NCBI GenBank assembly: GCA_020637165.1
Contig: JACJWN010000004.1
Location: forward strand, 124,001-188,000
Origin: Mycolicibacterium sp.
Lineage (GTDB): Bacteria > Actinomycetota > Actinomycetes > Mycobacteriales > Mycobacteriaceae
Direction of reading: 5' to 3'
Length of the DNA stretch: 64,000 nucleotides
The notes under the pieces are model-generated. The model was not told the DNA's origin and ran no database searches. It worked only from the letters and a program-made list of their open reading frames with translations. The stretch's first letter is position 1. Each line of letters begins with the position of its first letter. A program made the translations under genes and the position numbers. Positions 1 to 10,254 of this stretch are shown here, in pieces.

Positions 1-1
1 C

Positions 2-637
2 CGACCGGTCCCGACGACGACGGTCGGCCGCGAGCCGGTCCCCGTTCTGGTGCTGTCGGTGCTGGCCGCGACCCTCGCCGGTTTCGCCGTCCTTTCCGTT
101 GCGGGGCTCTCGCCGGTGTGGGCGGCACTGGCCGGGGCTTCGGTGCTGGCGGTCCGGTCTCTGTCCCAGGGCCGCAGCACTCCGGCACGGATCCTCCGAT
201 GGATCAACCTGCCCTTCCTGGCCTTCGTCCTGGCTCTCGGGGTCGTGGTCAAGGCGGTGATGATCAACGGACTGGACTCCGCCGCGGCTCGCCTGCTGCC
301 ATCGGGAACCGGGCTGGCCGCACTGCTCGCGATCGCCGCCGTCGCGGCGGTGTTGTCCAACCTCGTCAACAACTTGCCGGCGGTGCTGGTGCTGCTACCG
401 CTTGCCGTGGGAACTGGGCCGGGTGCGGTGCTGGCTGTCCTGATCGGGGTCAACATCGGACCCAACCTGACCTACATCGGATCGTTGTCGAACCTGTTGT
501 GGCGCAACCTTCTCCATCAATATGGCGAGCCCACCAGCGCGCGCCAGTTCAGCGCACTGGGTCTGCTGACGGTCCCGGTGAGCCTGGTGGCCGCGGTCAT
601 CGCGCTGTGGGCCGGCCTCGCCGTCGTGGGTGTCTAG
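2..637 (+). CDS. ArsB/NhaD-type membrane permease, C-terminal part (5' end outside window)
   Basis: The reading frame is open from the left edge, so the N-terminus is missing; only about 211 residues are seen. At least five hydrophobic segments are visible, including the two-asparagine stretch 'SNLVNNLPAVLVLLPLA' and 'GVNIGPNLTYIGSLSNLLW', which are typical of the ion-transporter superfamily members ArsB and NhaD. By position next to the rRNA methyltransferase and cysS it matches M. tuberculosis Rv3578 (arsB2). The expected role is export of arsenite or another oxyanion, or Na+/H+ exchange; the substrate cannot be read from the sequence. It ends convergently with the next gene and an inverted repeat lies between them. 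Confidence 0.8.
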   Translation, partial: RPVPTTTVGREPVPVLVLSVLAATLAGFAVLSVAGLSPVWAALAGASVLAVRSLSQGRSTPARILRWINLPFLAFVLALGVVVKAVMINGLDSAAARLLPSGTGLAALLAIAAVAAVLSNLVNNLPAVLVLLPLAVGTGPGAVLAVLIGVNIGPNLTYIGSLSNLLWRNLLHQYGEPTSARQFSALGLLTVPVSLVAAVIALWAGLAVVGV

Positions 638-643
638 ACCCCG

Positions 644-703
644 GCGAACAGACGCAAAGTGCCCGAAATCACGGCGTGTCGCGGGGATTTTGCGTCTGCT
701 CGC
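644..703. repeat. Inverted repeat with 15-bp arms between convergent genes
   Basis: Arms at 644-658 and 689-703 contain CAGACGCAAA and TTTGCGTCTG as a perfect 10-bp match. They extend outward by four more pairs after one mismatch, and the loop is 30 nt. The element fills the 83-bp gap between the two convergent stop codons. From memory, palindromes of this CAGACGCAAA...TTTGCGTCTG kind recur between genes in many mycobacterial genomes, so it is probably a dispersed small repeat that may also stop transcription from both sides. No U-tract is present. Confidence 0.65.
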
Positions 704-720
704 GCCAGGAACTTACGGGG

Positions 721-1668
721 CTAACGCCGACGCTGGCGGGCGATGTCGGCGAGCACCACCCCGGCGGCCACGGAGGCGTTGAGCGACTCCGCCGGCCCGG
801 CCATCGGGATCGACACCACCGCATCGCAATTCTGGCGCACCAGCCGGGACAGACCTTTGCCCTCCGAGCCGACGACCACCACAACAGGACCGGAACCGTC
901 GAACTCGTCGAGGGTGACATCACCGTCGGCGTCGAGTCCGACGATCTGCAACCCCGCGTCGGCCCACTGCGCCAGCGTCCGGTTGAGGTTGGTGGCCCGG
1001 GCGACGGGCACCCGGGCCGCCGCACCGGCACTGGTGCGCCACGCGACCGCGGTCACCGAGGCCGAGCGCCGCTGCGGGATGAGCACCCCGTGTCCTGCGA
1101 AGGCCGCGACCGACCGCACGATCGCCCCCAGGTTGCGCGGGTCGGAGATGTTGTCCAGCGCCACCAGCAGGGCGGGCTGGGCATCTGCGGTGGCGGATCT
1201 GAGCAGATCGTCGGGGTGGGCATAGGCATACGGCGGGACCTGCAGCGCGATGCCCTGGTGCAGACCGTTGGCGCTGAGCCGGTCGAGGTCATGCCGCGGC
1301 ACCTCGAGGATGGGGATGCCACGGTCGGCGGCCAGGGTGACCGACTCAGTCAGCCGCTCGTCGGCCTCCGCACCGAGAGCCACGTAAAGAGCGCTGGCCG
1401 GGGCGTCGGCGCGCAGGCACTCCAGGACGGGATTGCGGCCGAGGACCGTCTCGGTCTCGTCGGCCGGTTTTCCCGCCGGCTTCCCGGCGGACTTGCGGGC
1501 CTTCGCCGCCGCTTTGCGGGCCGCCGGGTGCCCGGGCCGCATATGCGCCGGCGGGGTCGCGCCCCGGCCCTCCAGGCCGCGCCTGCGTACACCGCCGGAC
1601 CCCTTGGTGGGGCCCTTCTTGGTGCCTTCCTTGCGGACCGCACCACGACGGCGTGAGTTGCCGGCCAC
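721..1668 (-). CDS. rlmB: TrmH/SpoU-family 23S rRNA (guanosine-2'-O-)-methyltransferase, RlmB-like
   Basis: Protein of 315 residues with a basic, low-complexity N-terminal tail of about 75 residues rich in Arg, Lys and Gly. A SpoU substrate-binding domain follows ('[15 protein letters not shown]') and then the SPOUT methyltransferase domain, with motif 1 '[18 protein letters not shown]', motif 2 '[15 protein letters not shown]' and motif 3 '[19 protein letters not shown]'. These are the SAM-binding knot motifs of the family. The GTG at 1668 is preferred: the homologous product starts at 'AGNSRRRG', and the upstream TTG at 1689 would overlap cysS by 20 nt. It lies one base after the cysS stop, at the end of the ispD-ispF-cysS run. 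It probably modifies 23S rRNA. Confidence 0.88.
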   Translation of the reverse strand: MAGNSRRRGAVRKEGTKKGPTKGSGGVRRRGLEGRGATPPAHMRPGHPAARKAAAKARKSAGKPAGKPADETETVLGRNPVLECLRADAPASALYVALGAEADERLTESVTLAADRGIPILEVPRHDLDRLSANGLHQGIALQVPPYAYAHPDDLLRSATADAQPALLVALDNISDPRNLGAIVRSVAAFAGHGVLIPQRRSASVTAVAWRTSAGAAARVPVARATNLNRTLAQWADAGLQIVGLDADGDVTLDEFDGSGPVVVVVGSEGKGLSRLVRQNCDAVVSIPMAGPAESLNASVAAGVVLADIARQRRR

Positions 1669-1669
1669 T

Positions 1670-3085
1670 TTAGGTTCCGTACCCGTCAACCAGGGACCAC
1701 TGCGGGCCGTCGGAGGTGTCGGTCACTTCGATACCGGCTTTCTTGAGGCGATCGCGGATCTCATCCGCCTGTGCCCAATCCCGATGCTGACGGGCGTCGG
1801 CCCGGCGCTGCAACTCCGCCCCGACCAGGACGTCCACGGCGGCCAGTGCGGCCGCGGTCTCGTCTCGCCGCTGCCAGCGCTCGTCGAGGGGGTCGCAACC
1901 GAGGATGGCCGTCATCGCGCGGATTTCGCCGGCCCTTGCCAGTGCCGTGTCGTGGTCCCCCGCCTCAAGTGCGCGGTTGCCCTCGGCGCGGGTGGCGTGC
2001 ACCTCTGCGAGCGCGGCCGGCACCGCCAGGTCGTCGTCGAGGGCGGCGGCGAACTTCTCGGTCCACCTCGTCGGAACCACCCCGCCGACCCGGGTGCGCA
2101 CCCGATGCAGGAACTCCTCGAGACCGGAGTAGGCCCGTGCAGCGTCCTGCAGGGCGGTCTCGGTGAACTCCAGCATCGACCGGTAGTGCGCACTGCCCAG
2201 GTAATACCGCAGCTCCGCGGGCCGGACGCGCTGCAGCACGGCGGGGATGGCGAGCACATTTCCCAGGGACTTGCTCATCTTCTCCCCGCCCATGGTGACC
2301 CAGCCGTTGTGCAGCCAGAAGGCGGCGAATCCGTCCCCGGCGGCGCGGGCCTGGGCGATCTCATTCTCATGGTGCGGGAAAACCAGATCCATTCCGCCGC
2401 AGTGGATGTCGAACTCTGAGCCGAGGTACTCATGCGCCATGGCGACGCACTCCGAATGCCAGCCCGGACGGCCGCGCCCCCACGGCGTCGGCCAGGACGG
2501 CTCGCCCGGCTTGGCGGCCTTCCACAAGGTGAAGTCGCGGGGGTCACGCTTGCCTCCGCCGGCCCCCTCGCCCTGATGGACGTCGTCGATCCGGTGACCG
2601 GATAGCTTGCCGTACTCGGGCAGGCTGAGTACGTCGAAATAGACGTCGCTGTCGCCCTCTAGAACCGAGGGGTAGGCGTGTCCCCTGTTGATCAGCCGCT
2701 CGATGAGTTCCACGATCTGGGTGATGTGCCCGGTTGCACGTGGTTCGGCCGACGGTGGCAACACCCCGAGTGCGTCGTAGGCGGCGGTGAACGCCCGCTC
2801 GTGGGTGGCGGCCCACTCCCACCACGGTCGGCCGGCCTCCGCGGCCTTGGTAAGGATCTTGTCGTCGATATCGGTGACGTTGCGGATGAAGGCGACATCG
2901 AGCCCCTTGGCCGCCAGCCAGCGGCGCAGCACGTCGAAGGCGACCCCACTGCGGACGTGACCGATATGGGGCAAGCCCTGAACAGTGGCGCCGCACAGGT
3001 AGATCGAGGCATGGCCCGGGCGCAGCGGCACGAAGTCGCGCACGGCACCGGAATAGGTGTCGTGCAGACGCAGGCCGGTGGTCAC
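1670..3085 (-). CDS. cysS: Cysteinyl-tRNA synthetase
   Basis: Class I aminoacyl-tRNA synthetase of 471 residues that charges tRNA-Cys. The HIGH-like motif appears as '[11 protein letters not shown]' and the KMSKS motif as '[10 protein letters not shown]'. The zinc-site segments 'YLCGATV' and '[15 protein letters not shown]' are also present. The GTG at 3085 ('TTGLRLHD...') is chosen because it matches the homologous N-terminus and leaves 11 nt after ispF; the open frame continues upstream only as antiparallel shadow of ispF/ispD. The order ispD-ispF-cysS-rlmB is the same as in M. tuberculosis. Confidence 0.95.
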   Translation of the reverse strand: MTTGLRLHDTYSGAVRDFVPLRPGHASIYLCGATVQGLPHIGHVRSGVAFDVLRRWLAAKGLDVAFIRNVTDIDDKILTKAAEAGRPWWEWAATHERAFTAAYDALGVLPPSAEPRATGHITQIVELIERLINRGHAYPSVLEGDSDVYFDVLSLPEYGKLSGHRIDDVHQGEGAGGGKRDPRDFTLWKAAKPGEPSWPTPWGRGRPGWHSECVAMAHEYLGSEFDIHCGGMDLVFPHHENEIAQARAAGDGFAAFWLHNGWVTMGGEKMSKSLGNVLAIPAVLQRVRPAELRYYLGSAHYRSMLEFTETALQDAARAYSGLEEFLHRVRTRVGGVVPTRWTEKFAAALDDDLAVPAALAEVHATRAEGNRALEAGDHDTALARAGEIRAMTAILGCDPLDERWQRRDETAAALAAVDVLVGAELQRRADARQHRDWAQADEIRDRLKKAGIEVTDTSDGPQWSLVDGYGT

Positions 3086-3096
3086 GACCTGGCAGC

Positions 3097-3576
3097 TTAC
3101 CGGGAAGCCTCGGCGACCAGAGCGGTTGCGACCGCGGCCATCCCCTCGCCGCGGCCGGTGAGCCCGAGGCCGTCGGTGGTCGTGGCCGAGACCGACACCG
3201 GCGCGCCGAGTAGGTCCGAGAGCAACAGCTGGGCCTCCGCCCGCCGCGGTCCGACTCTGGGCCGGTTCGCGATCACCTGAACTGCGGCGTTGCCGACCGC
3301 GAATCCGGCCTGCCCCAGCAGGGATCGAACATGGGAAAGCATCTGCGCCCCGGTGACCCCGCGCCACTCCGGCCGGTCGACGCCGAACACCGAGCCAAGG
3401 TCGCCGAGTCCCGCGGCCGAGAGCAGTGCGTCGCACAGCGCGTGAATCGCCACATCGCCGTCGGAGTGCCCGGAGCACCCGTCGGCTCCCTCGAAGAGCA
3501 GACCGAGCAGCCAGCACGGCCGGCCCGGTTGGATCGGGTGCACATCGGTACCCAGACCGACCCGGGGCAACTTCAT
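3097..3576 (-). CDS. ispF: 2-C-methyl-D-erythritol 2,4-cyclodiphosphate synthase
   Basis: Protein of 159 residues, normal for the family. It forms the cyclic diphosphate in the MEP pathway for isoprenoid precursors, here feeding polyprenyl phosphate carriers, menaquinone and others. The metal-binding segment '[10 protein letters not shown]' lies near residues 8-17, '[17 protein letters not shown]' follows, and the C-terminal signature '[17 protein letters not shown]' is clear. The start codon overlaps the end of ispD by 4 nt, so the two are translationally coupled. Confidence 0.96.
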   Translation of the reverse strand: MKLPRVGLGTDVHPIQPGRPCWLLGLLFEGADGCSGHSDGDVAIHALCDALLSAAGLGDLGSVFGVDRPEWRGVTGAQMLSHVRSLLGQAGFAVGNAAVQVIANRPRVGPRRAEAQLLLSDLLGAPVSVSATTTDGLGLTGRGEGMAAVATALVAEASR

Positions 3577-4235
3577 ACGTCCAGCACCGCCCGGGCCAAC
3601 CGGAGGTCCAGGGGTGTCGTGATCTTGAAGGCCAGCGGATCACCGGCCACGGTGTGCACCGGCGTTCCGAGGTTCTCCACCAGCGAGGAGTCATCGGTGA
3701 CCGCACCCGCTCCGTCTCGTTGGTAGGCCCGCCGCAGCAGTTCGGTCTGGAATCCCTGCGGGGTCTGCACCGCGCGCAGCCCGTCCCGCTGCGGTGTTCC
3801 GAGAACGACCCCGTTGCCGTCGACCGCCTTGATGGTGTCCACGACGGGCAGGACCGGGATGACGGCCCGTAGCCCCTCGCGGAGCGCGGCGACCACCCGC
3901 TGAATCTGACCGACCGGTGTCAACGGCCGGGCCGCGTCATGGACGACGACGAACTCCGGATCGCCCACGGCGACAAGCGCACACCGCACACTGTCGTCAC
4001 GCTGCGGGCCGCCCTCGACGACGACGGCACGTCCGTCGAGGAGAACTGACGTCTCGTGGACACGGTCGGCGGGTGCTGCCACCACCACACGGTCGATTAC
4101 CCCCGATGCGAGCAGGCCGTCCACAGCCCGCTCGAGCATGGTGATCCCGCCCACATCGACGAAGGCCTTGGGGATCCCGGCCCCGAGCCGCTCACCGGAA
4201 CCGGCCGCCGTCACGACCGCGACCGTATCGGTCAC
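3573..4235 (-). CDS. ispD: 2-C-methyl-D-erythritol 4-phosphate cytidylyltransferase
   Basis: Protein of 220 residues starting at a GTG. The nucleotide-binding loop '[18 protein letters not shown]' is at residues about 8-25, '[12 protein letters not shown]' at mid-protein and '[10 protein letters not shown]' near the end. It transfers CMP to methylerythritol 4-phosphate, an early step of the same pathway as ispF. It starts 20 nt after carD, so carD, ispD and ispF probably share transcripts. Confidence 0.95.
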   Translation of the reverse strand: MTDTVAVVTAAGSGERLGAGIPKAFVDVGGITMLERAVDGLLASGVIDRVVVAAPADRVHETSVLLDGRAVVVEGGPQRDDSVRCALVAVGDPEFVVVHDAARPLTPVGQIQRVVAALREGLRAVIPVLPVVDTIKAVDGNGVVLGTPQRDGLRAVQTPQGFQTELLRRAYQRDGAGAVTDDSSLVENLGTPVHTVAGDPLAFKITTPLDLRLARAVLDV

Positions 4236-4255
4236 AGCAACCCTTCAGAGGGCCT

Positions 4256-5044
<789 letters not shown>

Positions 5045-5563
5045 GTGAACCGCTTGACGAACCGTCTGGTCGCCGCGTCGGCGGGTTTGGCTGCCTGCGG
5101 CCTGATCCTCACCGGCTGCGGCGCGGGCCAGATCTCCCAGACCGCCGACCAGGAGGCCGCTGTCAACGGCACCTCGGCCAACGTCAAAACCATCGCCCTG
5201 CGCAACGTCCACCTGCAGGCCACCCAGACCAGCGACTTTCTGCAACCGGGCCGCACCGTTCCGCTGATGTTCGTGGCGGCGAACGACTCCCCCGACGTCA
5301 ACGACAAGCTGGTGAGCATCACCTCCGACATCGGTTCGGTCGCTCTGACCGGTGACGGGGCCGTCCCGGCCGGCGGGGCGCTGGTCATCGGAGCCAAGGG
5401 TGAGGCCGAGCCGCCGGGCGACAAGGGCGCCCCCGCCGCGGAGGTCACCCTCGCCAAGCCGATCACCAACGGGTTGACCTACGACTTCACCTTCAACTTC
5501 GAGAAGGCCGGCACCACCACAGTGGCGGTGCCGATTGCCGCACCCGAGCTGACCCGCAGCTGA
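5045..5563 (+). CDS. lpqE: Lipoprotein LpqE
   Basis: Secreted lipoprotein of 172 residues. The signal peptide ends in the lipobox LTGC with the acylated cysteine at residue 25. The mature part is an Ig-like beta domain with the pattern '[20 protein letters not shown]' and '[24 protein letters not shown]', which matches mycobacterial LpqE. The GTG at 5045 is chosen because the AGGAGG at 5034-5039 has 5-nt spacing and the signal peptide then has the right length. The biochemical role is not known to me; its fold resembles copper-chaperone-like PCu(A)C proteins, but the Met/His ligands are not evident. Confidence 0.85.
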   Translation: MNRLTNRLVAASAGLAACGLILTGCGAGQISQTADQEAAVNGTSANVKTIALRNVHLQATQTSDFLQPGRTVPLMFVAANDSPDVNDKLVSITSDIGSVALTGDGAVPAGGALVIGAKGEAEPPGDKGAPAAEVTLAKPITNGLTYDFTFNFEKAGTTTVAVPIAAPELTRS

Positions 5564-5620
5564 CACCCGCCGCACGGGAACACCCGCGCGCACATCCGGG
5601 GGCTTGTCACAGCGACCGAT

Positions 5621-5626
5621 TAGCGT
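5621..5626 (+). promoter_or_regulatory. Putative -10 element of a leaderless radA promoter
   Basis: TAGCGT fits the TANNNT -10 consensus of mycobacterial sigma A promoters and ends 6 nt before the radA GTG. That spacing would place the transcription start at or next to the start codon. No Shine-Dalgarno sequence precedes this GTG. Confidence 0.45.
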
Positions 5627-5632
5627 CGTCTC

Positions 5633-7084
5633 GTGGCAAAAACTCGCTCGCAGTATCGGTGCTCAGAATGCCGCCATGTTATGGCGAAATGGTTCGGGCG
5701 CTGCCCGGAGTGCGGGACGTGGGGGACCGTCGACGAGGTCGCCGCCCTGAGCGCACCGGGCGGGCAACCGCACCGCGCCGTCACACCATCGACTCCGGCC
5801 GTCCCGATCACTTCCGTCGATCCCGACCGTGCCCGGCATCTGCCGACCGGTGTTGACGAGTTGGACCGCGTGCTCGGCGGTGGGGTGGTACCCGGGTCGG
5901 TGACCCTGCTGGCCGGAGATCCGGGAGTCGGCAAGTCGACCCTGCTGCTCGATGTGGCGCATCGTTGGGCGCAGAACGGTCGCCGCGCACTCTACGTCTC
6001 GGGCGAGGAGTCCGCGGGCCAGATCCGCATGCGCGCGGGGCGGACGGGTTGCGCTCACGACGAGGTCTATCTGGCCGCCGAATCCGATGTGCAGACGGTG
6101 TTGGGCCACATCGAGGCGGTGGACCCGGGCCTGGTCATCATCGACTCGGTTCAGACCATGACCGCGGGCGACGCCGACGGCGTGGCGGGCGGGGTCACGC
6201 AGGTGCGGGCGGTGACAGCCGCCCTGACGGCGGTGGCGAAATGCTCCGCGGTGGCGATGGTTCTGGTCGGTCATGTCACCAAGGATGGCGCGATCGCGGG
6301 GCCACGTTCCCTGGAACACCTCGTCGATGTGGTGCTCCACTTCGAGGGCGACCGCAACACGGCATTGCGGATGGTCCGGGGGGTCAAGAACCGCTTCGGC
6401 GCCGCCGATGAGGTGGGCTGTTTCTTGTTGCAGGACAACGGCATCGAGGGTGTCGCCGATCCCTCGGGCCTGTTCCTGGACCAGCGCCCGCAGCCGGTTC
6501 CCGGTACCGCTGTCACGGTCGCACTCGACGGCAAGCGCCCACTGATCGGCGAGATCCAGGCCCTTCTGGCGGCTCCGGCCAACCCGGCGGCGCCGCGGCG
6601 TGCGGCGGTCAGCGGTATCGACCAGTCCCGGGTCGCAATGATCAACGCCGTCCTGGCCAAGCGCGCCAGCATGCCGATCGGGGCGCTGGACATCTTCCTG
6701 TCGACCGTCGGCGGCATGCGCCTGACCGACCCCTCCGCGGACCTGGCGGTGGCGATGTCGATCGCATCGGCGTTCACCGGCCGCCCGTTGCCGGCCACGG
6801 TCGTCGTGATTGGTGAAGTCGGTCTCGCCGGCGATTTGCGACGGGTGACCGGGATGGACCGCCGACTAACCGAGGCCGCCCGACTCGGCTTCACCACCGC
6901 GCTGGTCCCAGCCGGCTGCGGTCCGGCGCCGAAAGGTCTTCGAACACTCGAGGCGGCCACCATCGGAGAGGCACTGCGCGCCATGCTGGCGATCAGCGAG
7001 CCGGCCCTTGAGCCCGGGACGCGGGAGGGACGGGGACGGGGCCGCTCCCACGATCCCCGCGCGATCAGCGATCGCCCGCTTTAA
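5633..7084 (+). CDS. radA: DNA repair protein RadA (Sms)
   Basis: Protein of 483 residues. An N-terminal zinc finger has Cys10, Cys13, Cys24 and Cys27. A RecA-like ATPase follows with the Walker A loop GDPGVGKST at residues 95-103, and the RadA-specific KNRFG motif is at 252-256. A Lon-like C-terminal domain is present ('[28 protein letters not shown]'). It promotes branch migration in recombination. The last ~25 residues are Arg/Gly-rich and seem non-conserved. In M. tuberculosis and M. smegmatis disA follows radA, but here the next gene begins (its stop codon) 3 nt after the radA stop on the opposite strand. Confidence 0.95.
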   Translation: MAKTRSQYRCSECRHVMAKWFGRCPECGTWGTVDEVAALSAPGGQPHRAVTPSTPAVPITSVDPDRARHLPTGVDELDRVLGGGVVPGSVTLLAGDPGVGKSTLLLDVAHRWAQNGRRALYVSGEESAGQIRMRAGRTGCAHDEVYLAAESDVQTVLGHIEAVDPGLVIIDSVQTMTAGDADGVAGGVTQVRAVTAALTAVAKCSAVAMVLVGHVTKDGAIAGPRSLEHLVDVVLHFEGDRNTALRMVRGVKNRFGAADEVGCFLLQDNGIEGVADPSGLFLDQRPQPVPGTAVTVALDGKRPLIGEIQALLAAPANPAAPRRAAVSGIDQSRVAMINAVLAKRASMPIGALDIFLSTVGGMRLTDPSADLAVAMSIASAFTGRPLPATVVVIGEVGLAGDLRRVTGMDRRLTEAARLGFTTALVPAGCGPAPKGLRTLEAATIGEALRAMLAISEPALEPGTREGRGRGRSHDPRAISDRPL

Positions 7085-7087
7085 CGG

Positions 7088-7906
7088 TCAGCCGGCGGGC
7101 GCCGGTTCCGGCGCGGGGACATCCACCGGCGGAGCGGGCATCGGCTCGGCACCCGCCGGGGGCGCCGGCTCGGCCGGCGGCGGGGGCGGTGTCTCGGAGA
7201 GCGTGAACGGCACCGCCGCCGAGCGCAGGTTGCCCAGCTGCACCACCAGGTTGTAGGTCCCCGGTCCGATCGGCTCGCGGGGCAGCGGGCATTGGGGGGC
7301 CGAACCCATACCGGTCCAGGTGACCTCGGTGGTGACCTGCTCTCCGGGGTTGAAGGTCTTGACCAGCGTTTCGTTGGAGGGCGCGCAGTCCAGGTTGGAC
7401 CACAGCCGCTGGTTATCCAGGGAGTAGACGTAGGCGGCGAGCACCGCGGCACCGACATCTCGCTTGCAGGCCACCAGACCGATGTTGGTCACGACCATGG
7501 TGAACTTCGGCTGATCGCCGATGACGTATTGCGGAGCGTTGGTGATCCCTTTGATCGCCAAGCTGGAATCCGGGCAGTCGTCACCGGCCTGCAGCACCGG
7601 CGGCGGCTCGACGGCCGAAGTGGGGGTCGGTGTCGGTTCCGGGCTGGATTCGGCCGGCGGGACGACGGGGCTCTTGTTCTCCGGTTGGGGGACTTGGGCG
7701 GTCTCAGTTTTAGCGGTGTTCTTGGCTGAATCCGACCCCCCGAACAGCGCGAATGCCACACCGACGATCAGGGCGACGGCAAGCGCCGCGATGCCGAGGG
7801 CCAGAGCCCGACGTCGCCTGTACACCTCGGGCGGTAGCGGGCCCTGCGGTTCGATGTCCAGCACGTTCTCACGGTAAGCCCAGCTCACCGAGAGCCGTCC
7901 GACCAC
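7088..7906 (-). CDS. Conserved single-pass membrane protein with Pro-rich linkers (Rv3587c family)
   Basis: Protein of 272 residues. A short cytoplasmic N-terminus ('ENVLDIEPQGPLPPEVYRRRR') is followed by one transmembrane helix at residues about 34-55, then a Pro/Glu/Thr linker (residues ~65-105). The extracellular beta domain carries 'DDCPDSSLAIKGITNAPQY' and 'WSNLDCAPSNETLV' and ends in a proline-rich tail. Cysteines in the outer domain could pair. It matches the M. tuberculosis Rv3587c product by sequence and by position next to canB. The GTG at 7906 is the longest start; GTG at 7888 is an alternative. The function is unknown to me. Confidence 0.8.
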   Translation of the reverse strand: MVGRLSVSWAYRENVLDIEPQGPLPPEVYRRRRALALGIAALAVALIVGVAFALFGGSDSAKNTAKTETAQVPQPENKSPVVPPAESSPEPTPTPTSAVEPPPVLQAGDDCPDSSLAIKGITNAPQYVIGDQPKFTMVVTNIGLVACKRDVGAAVLAAYVYSLDNQRLWSNLDCAPSNETLVKTFNPGEQVTTEVTWTGMGSAPQCPLPREPIGPGTYNLVVQLGNLRSAAVPFTLSETPPPPPAEPAPPAGAEPMPAPPVDVPAPEPAPAG

Positions 7907-7942
7907 GCTCGGCGTGTCGCTGTGTTCGCTGGGCCGCTCGTG

Positions 7943-8584
7943 CTATCCGGCGGGTTGCCCGTCACCCGGTTCGCCGATGTCGCCGAGATGCTCACGCAGC
8001 ACGATCCGACCGTCGGCCAGGTGGTAGGTCACTCCGACGATCGCCACCTCACCGGCGTCGACGCCCCCGGCGATCGCTGTCGACCGGGACAGCAGTTGGG
8101 TCCCGGTCTCGATGACGTGGCGGGCCTCGAACTCGTCCACCCTTGTCATCCCGTCCCGACGACCCAGGATGATGGACGGCGTCACACGTTCGACGACGTC
8201 CCGGACGAACCCGCTGGGCACCACGCCCTCGTCGAGGGCGTCCAGGGTGGCCTTCACGGCGCCGCAACTGTCGTGCCCGAGCACGACGATCAGCGGAACC
8301 CGCAGCACGCTGACCGCGTATTCGATGGAGCCGAGCACCGCAGCGTCGATGACGTGGCCGGCGGTGCGGACCACGAACATGTCACCGAGGCCCTGGTCGA
8401 AGATGATCTCGGCGGCCACCCGGCTGTCGGCGCAGCCGAAGACCACCGCCGTCGGGCGCTGCGCGACGGCCAGGCTGGCCCGGTGCTCGATGCTCTGGCT
8501 GGGGTGCTCGGGGTGGCCCGCGACGAACCGCTCGTTACCCTCCTTGAGTGCCTTCCACGCTTTTGCAGGGCTGGTATTCGGCAT
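7943..8584 (-). CDS. canB: Beta-class carbonic anhydrase
   Basis: Protein of 213 residues that interconverts CO2 and bicarbonate. Zinc ligands are Cys51, His104 and Cys107, and the Asp53-Arg55 dyad lies in 'GCADSRVAAEIIFDQGLGD'; 'GHDSCGAVKATL' carries the second half of the site. The ATG at 8584 gives 'PNTSPAKAWKALKEGNERFVAG', which fits the family N-terminus. The stop is 36 nt from the Rv3587c start. It is divergent from mutY, with the starts only about 50 bp apart, so the two promoters must overlap. Confidence 0.94.
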   Translation of the reverse strand: MPNTSPAKAWKALKEGNERFVAGHPEHPSQSIEHRASLAVAQRPTAVVFGCADSRVAAEIIFDQGLGDMFVVRTAGHVIDAAVLGSIEYAVSVLRVPLIVVLGHDSCGAVKATLDALDEGVVPSGFVRDVVERVTPSIILGRRDGMTRVDEFEARHVIETGTQLLSRSTAIAGGVDAGEVAIVGVTYHLADGRIVLREHLGDIGEPGDGQPAG

Positions 8585-8633
8585 GGCCCCCATTGTGCAT
8601 CGAATGCCCCAACGCCACCCCGGCGGTACGCCG

Positions 8634-9530
8634 ATGAGCATCGCCGCTGACGAACTCGTCGGCTGGTACCGGCTGGCCGCGCGCGACCTTCCCTGGCGAA
8701 ACCCCCAGGTGAGCGCCTGGCAGATTCTGGTCAGCGAGTTCATGCTGCAACAAACACCGGTGGCGCGGGTCGAGCCGATCTGGGTGGACTGGGTGGCGCG
8801 ATGGCCCACGCCGTCGGCGACTGCGGCGGCCGGCGCCGCCGACGTGCTGCGCGCCTGGGGGAAACTGGGATACCCACGTCGCGCCAAACGGCTGCACGAG
8901 TGCGCTACGGCGATCGCCGCCGAGCACGCAGATGTCGTACCCGATGACGTCCACACCCTGCTGGGACTGCCAGGAATCGGCGAGTACACCGCCCGGGCGG
9001 TGGCCTGTTTCGCCTACGGCCGACGGGTACCCGTGGTCGACACCAACGTGCGCCGGGTGGTGGCACGCGCGGTGCACGGTCGCGCCGACGCGGGCCGCCC
9101 GTCACCGGCCCGCGATCACGCCGATGTGGAATCCCTACTGCCCCATGACGACACTGCCGCGGTCTTCTCCGCCGCGCTGATGGAACTGGGCGCCACGGTG
9201 TGCACGGCCCGATCACCGAAGTGCGGACTATGCCCCCTGAGCGTGTGCGCCTGGAGGGAAGCCGGTTACCCGGCGGGGGAGGATCCCCCGCGGCCGGCGC
9301 AGCGCTACGCCGGCACCGACCGGCAGGTCCGCGGGAAATTGCTTGACGTGCTGCGGGCCAGTTCCAACCCGGTGGAACGCGCCGCACTCGACGTGGTGTG
9401 GCTGAGTGACCCCGCCCAGCGCGACCGAGCGCTGGACTCCCTGCTGGTCGATGGACTGGTGGAACAAACCGCCGACGGCCTGTTCGCACTCGCCGGCGAA
9501 GGTGAAGGGCCACGGCGTGACATCCAGTGA
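8634..9530 (+). CDS. mutY: A/G-specific adenine glycosylase
   Basis: Protein of 298 residues that removes adenine mispaired with 8-oxoguanine. The HhH-GPD fold shows the catalytic-glutamate segment 'SEFMLQQTPVARV', the helix-hairpin-helix 'LPGIGEYTARAVACFAYG' with the aspartate in 'VVDTNVRRVVARAVHG', and the 4Fe-4S cysteines in 'CTARSPKCGLCPLSVC'. The ATG at 8634 is preferred; in-frame ATGs at 8604 and 8583 are possible, but the latter overlaps the canB start. The C-terminal NUDIX-like domain of longer MutY proteins is reduced, as in M. tuberculosis. Confidence 0.93.
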   Translation: MSIAADELVGWYRLAARDLPWRNPQVSAWQILVSEFMLQQTPVARVEPIWVDWVARWPTPSATAAAGAADVLRAWGKLGYPRRAKRLHECATAIAAEHADVVPDDVHTLLGLPGIGEYTARAVACFAYGRRVPVVDTNVRRVVARAVHGRADAGRPSPARDHADVESLLPHDDTAAVFSAALMELGATVCTARSPKCGLCPLSVCAWREAGYPAGEDPPRPAQRYAGTDRQVRGKLLDVLRASSNPVERAALDVVWLSDPAQRDRALDSLLVDGLVEQTADGLFALAGEGEGPRRDIQ

Positions 9531-10254
9531 CATCTGGGATGCCCGGACGGCGGCGGCCTATGACACCGACGCCGCGGACATGTTCGGCGACGAGGTCGTC
9601 GGGCCGGCGGTCGATTTCCTCGCCGAGCTGGCCGGTTCGGGCCGCGCCCTCGGCTTTGCCGTCGGTACCGGGCGGATCGCAATCCCCCTACGCGAGCGGG
9701 GAATCCCGGTGACTGGTATCGAGTTGTCCGCCGCCATGGCGGCTCGGCTGCGGGAGAAGGTGGGCGAAGCCGACCTGCCCGTCGTGTTGGGGGATATGGC
9801 CACAACCACTGCCCCCGGTGAGTTCAGCCTCGTATTCCTGCCGTGGAACGGCATTTCCAACCTGAAGACCCAACATGAGCAGGTGCAGTGTTTCCGCAAC
9901 GCGGCCCGCCACCTGGCGCCCGGTGGCCGGTTTGTCATCGAACTCTGGGTGCCGCCTTTGCGCCGATTACCGCCCGGGCAGACGGCCGTCCCCTTCGACG
10001 TCTCCGACGAACACATCGGATTCGACACCTACGATGTGATCCGGCAGATCTGCGTTTCACATCACTATCGCCGCGATGGCGACGGTTCGATCCGCTACCA
10101 GAGCGGCGAATTCCGTTACATCTGGCCCGCCGAGTGCGACCTCATGGCGCAATTGGCCGGACTGGAACCGGAGAGCCGGTTCGAGGACTGGCGGGGCAAC
10201 CCCTTCACCGCCGACAGCGAGAAGCACGTATCGGTGTGGCGTAAACCGGCCTAG
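9517..10254 (+). CDS. Class I SAM-dependent methyltransferase
   Basis: Protein of 245 residues starting at a GTG that overlaps the mutY end by 14 nt. SAM-binding motif I is 'ALGFAVGTGRIAIPL', with the acidic residue after beta-2 in 'VTGIELSAAM'. Motif IV 'FSLVFLPWNGISNL' and 'LAPGGRFVIELW' also fit a Rossmann methyltransferase of the Methyltransf_25 type. The substrate cannot be told. I recall no counterpart at this place in M. tuberculosis, so it may be an insertion. Its stop and the stop of the opposing hydrolase share the palindrome CTAG at 10251-10254. Confidence 0.8.
   Translation: MTSSDIWDARTAAAYDTDAADMFGDEVVGPAVDFLAELAGSGRALGFAVGTGRIAIPLRERGIPVTGIELSAAMAARLREKVGEADLPVVLGDMATTTAPGEFSLVFLPWNGISNLKTQHEQVQCFRNAARHLAPGGRFVIELWVPPLRRLPPGQTAVPFDVSDEHIGFDTYDVIRQICVSHHYRRDGDGSIRYQSGEFRYIWPAECDLMAQLAGLEPESRFEDWRGNPFTADSEKHVSVWRKPA

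Noticed and set aside
1433-2419. 328-codon plus-strand frame opposite cysS/rlmB
   Set aside because: Antisense shadow; cysS and rlmB motifs are unambiguous on the minus strand.
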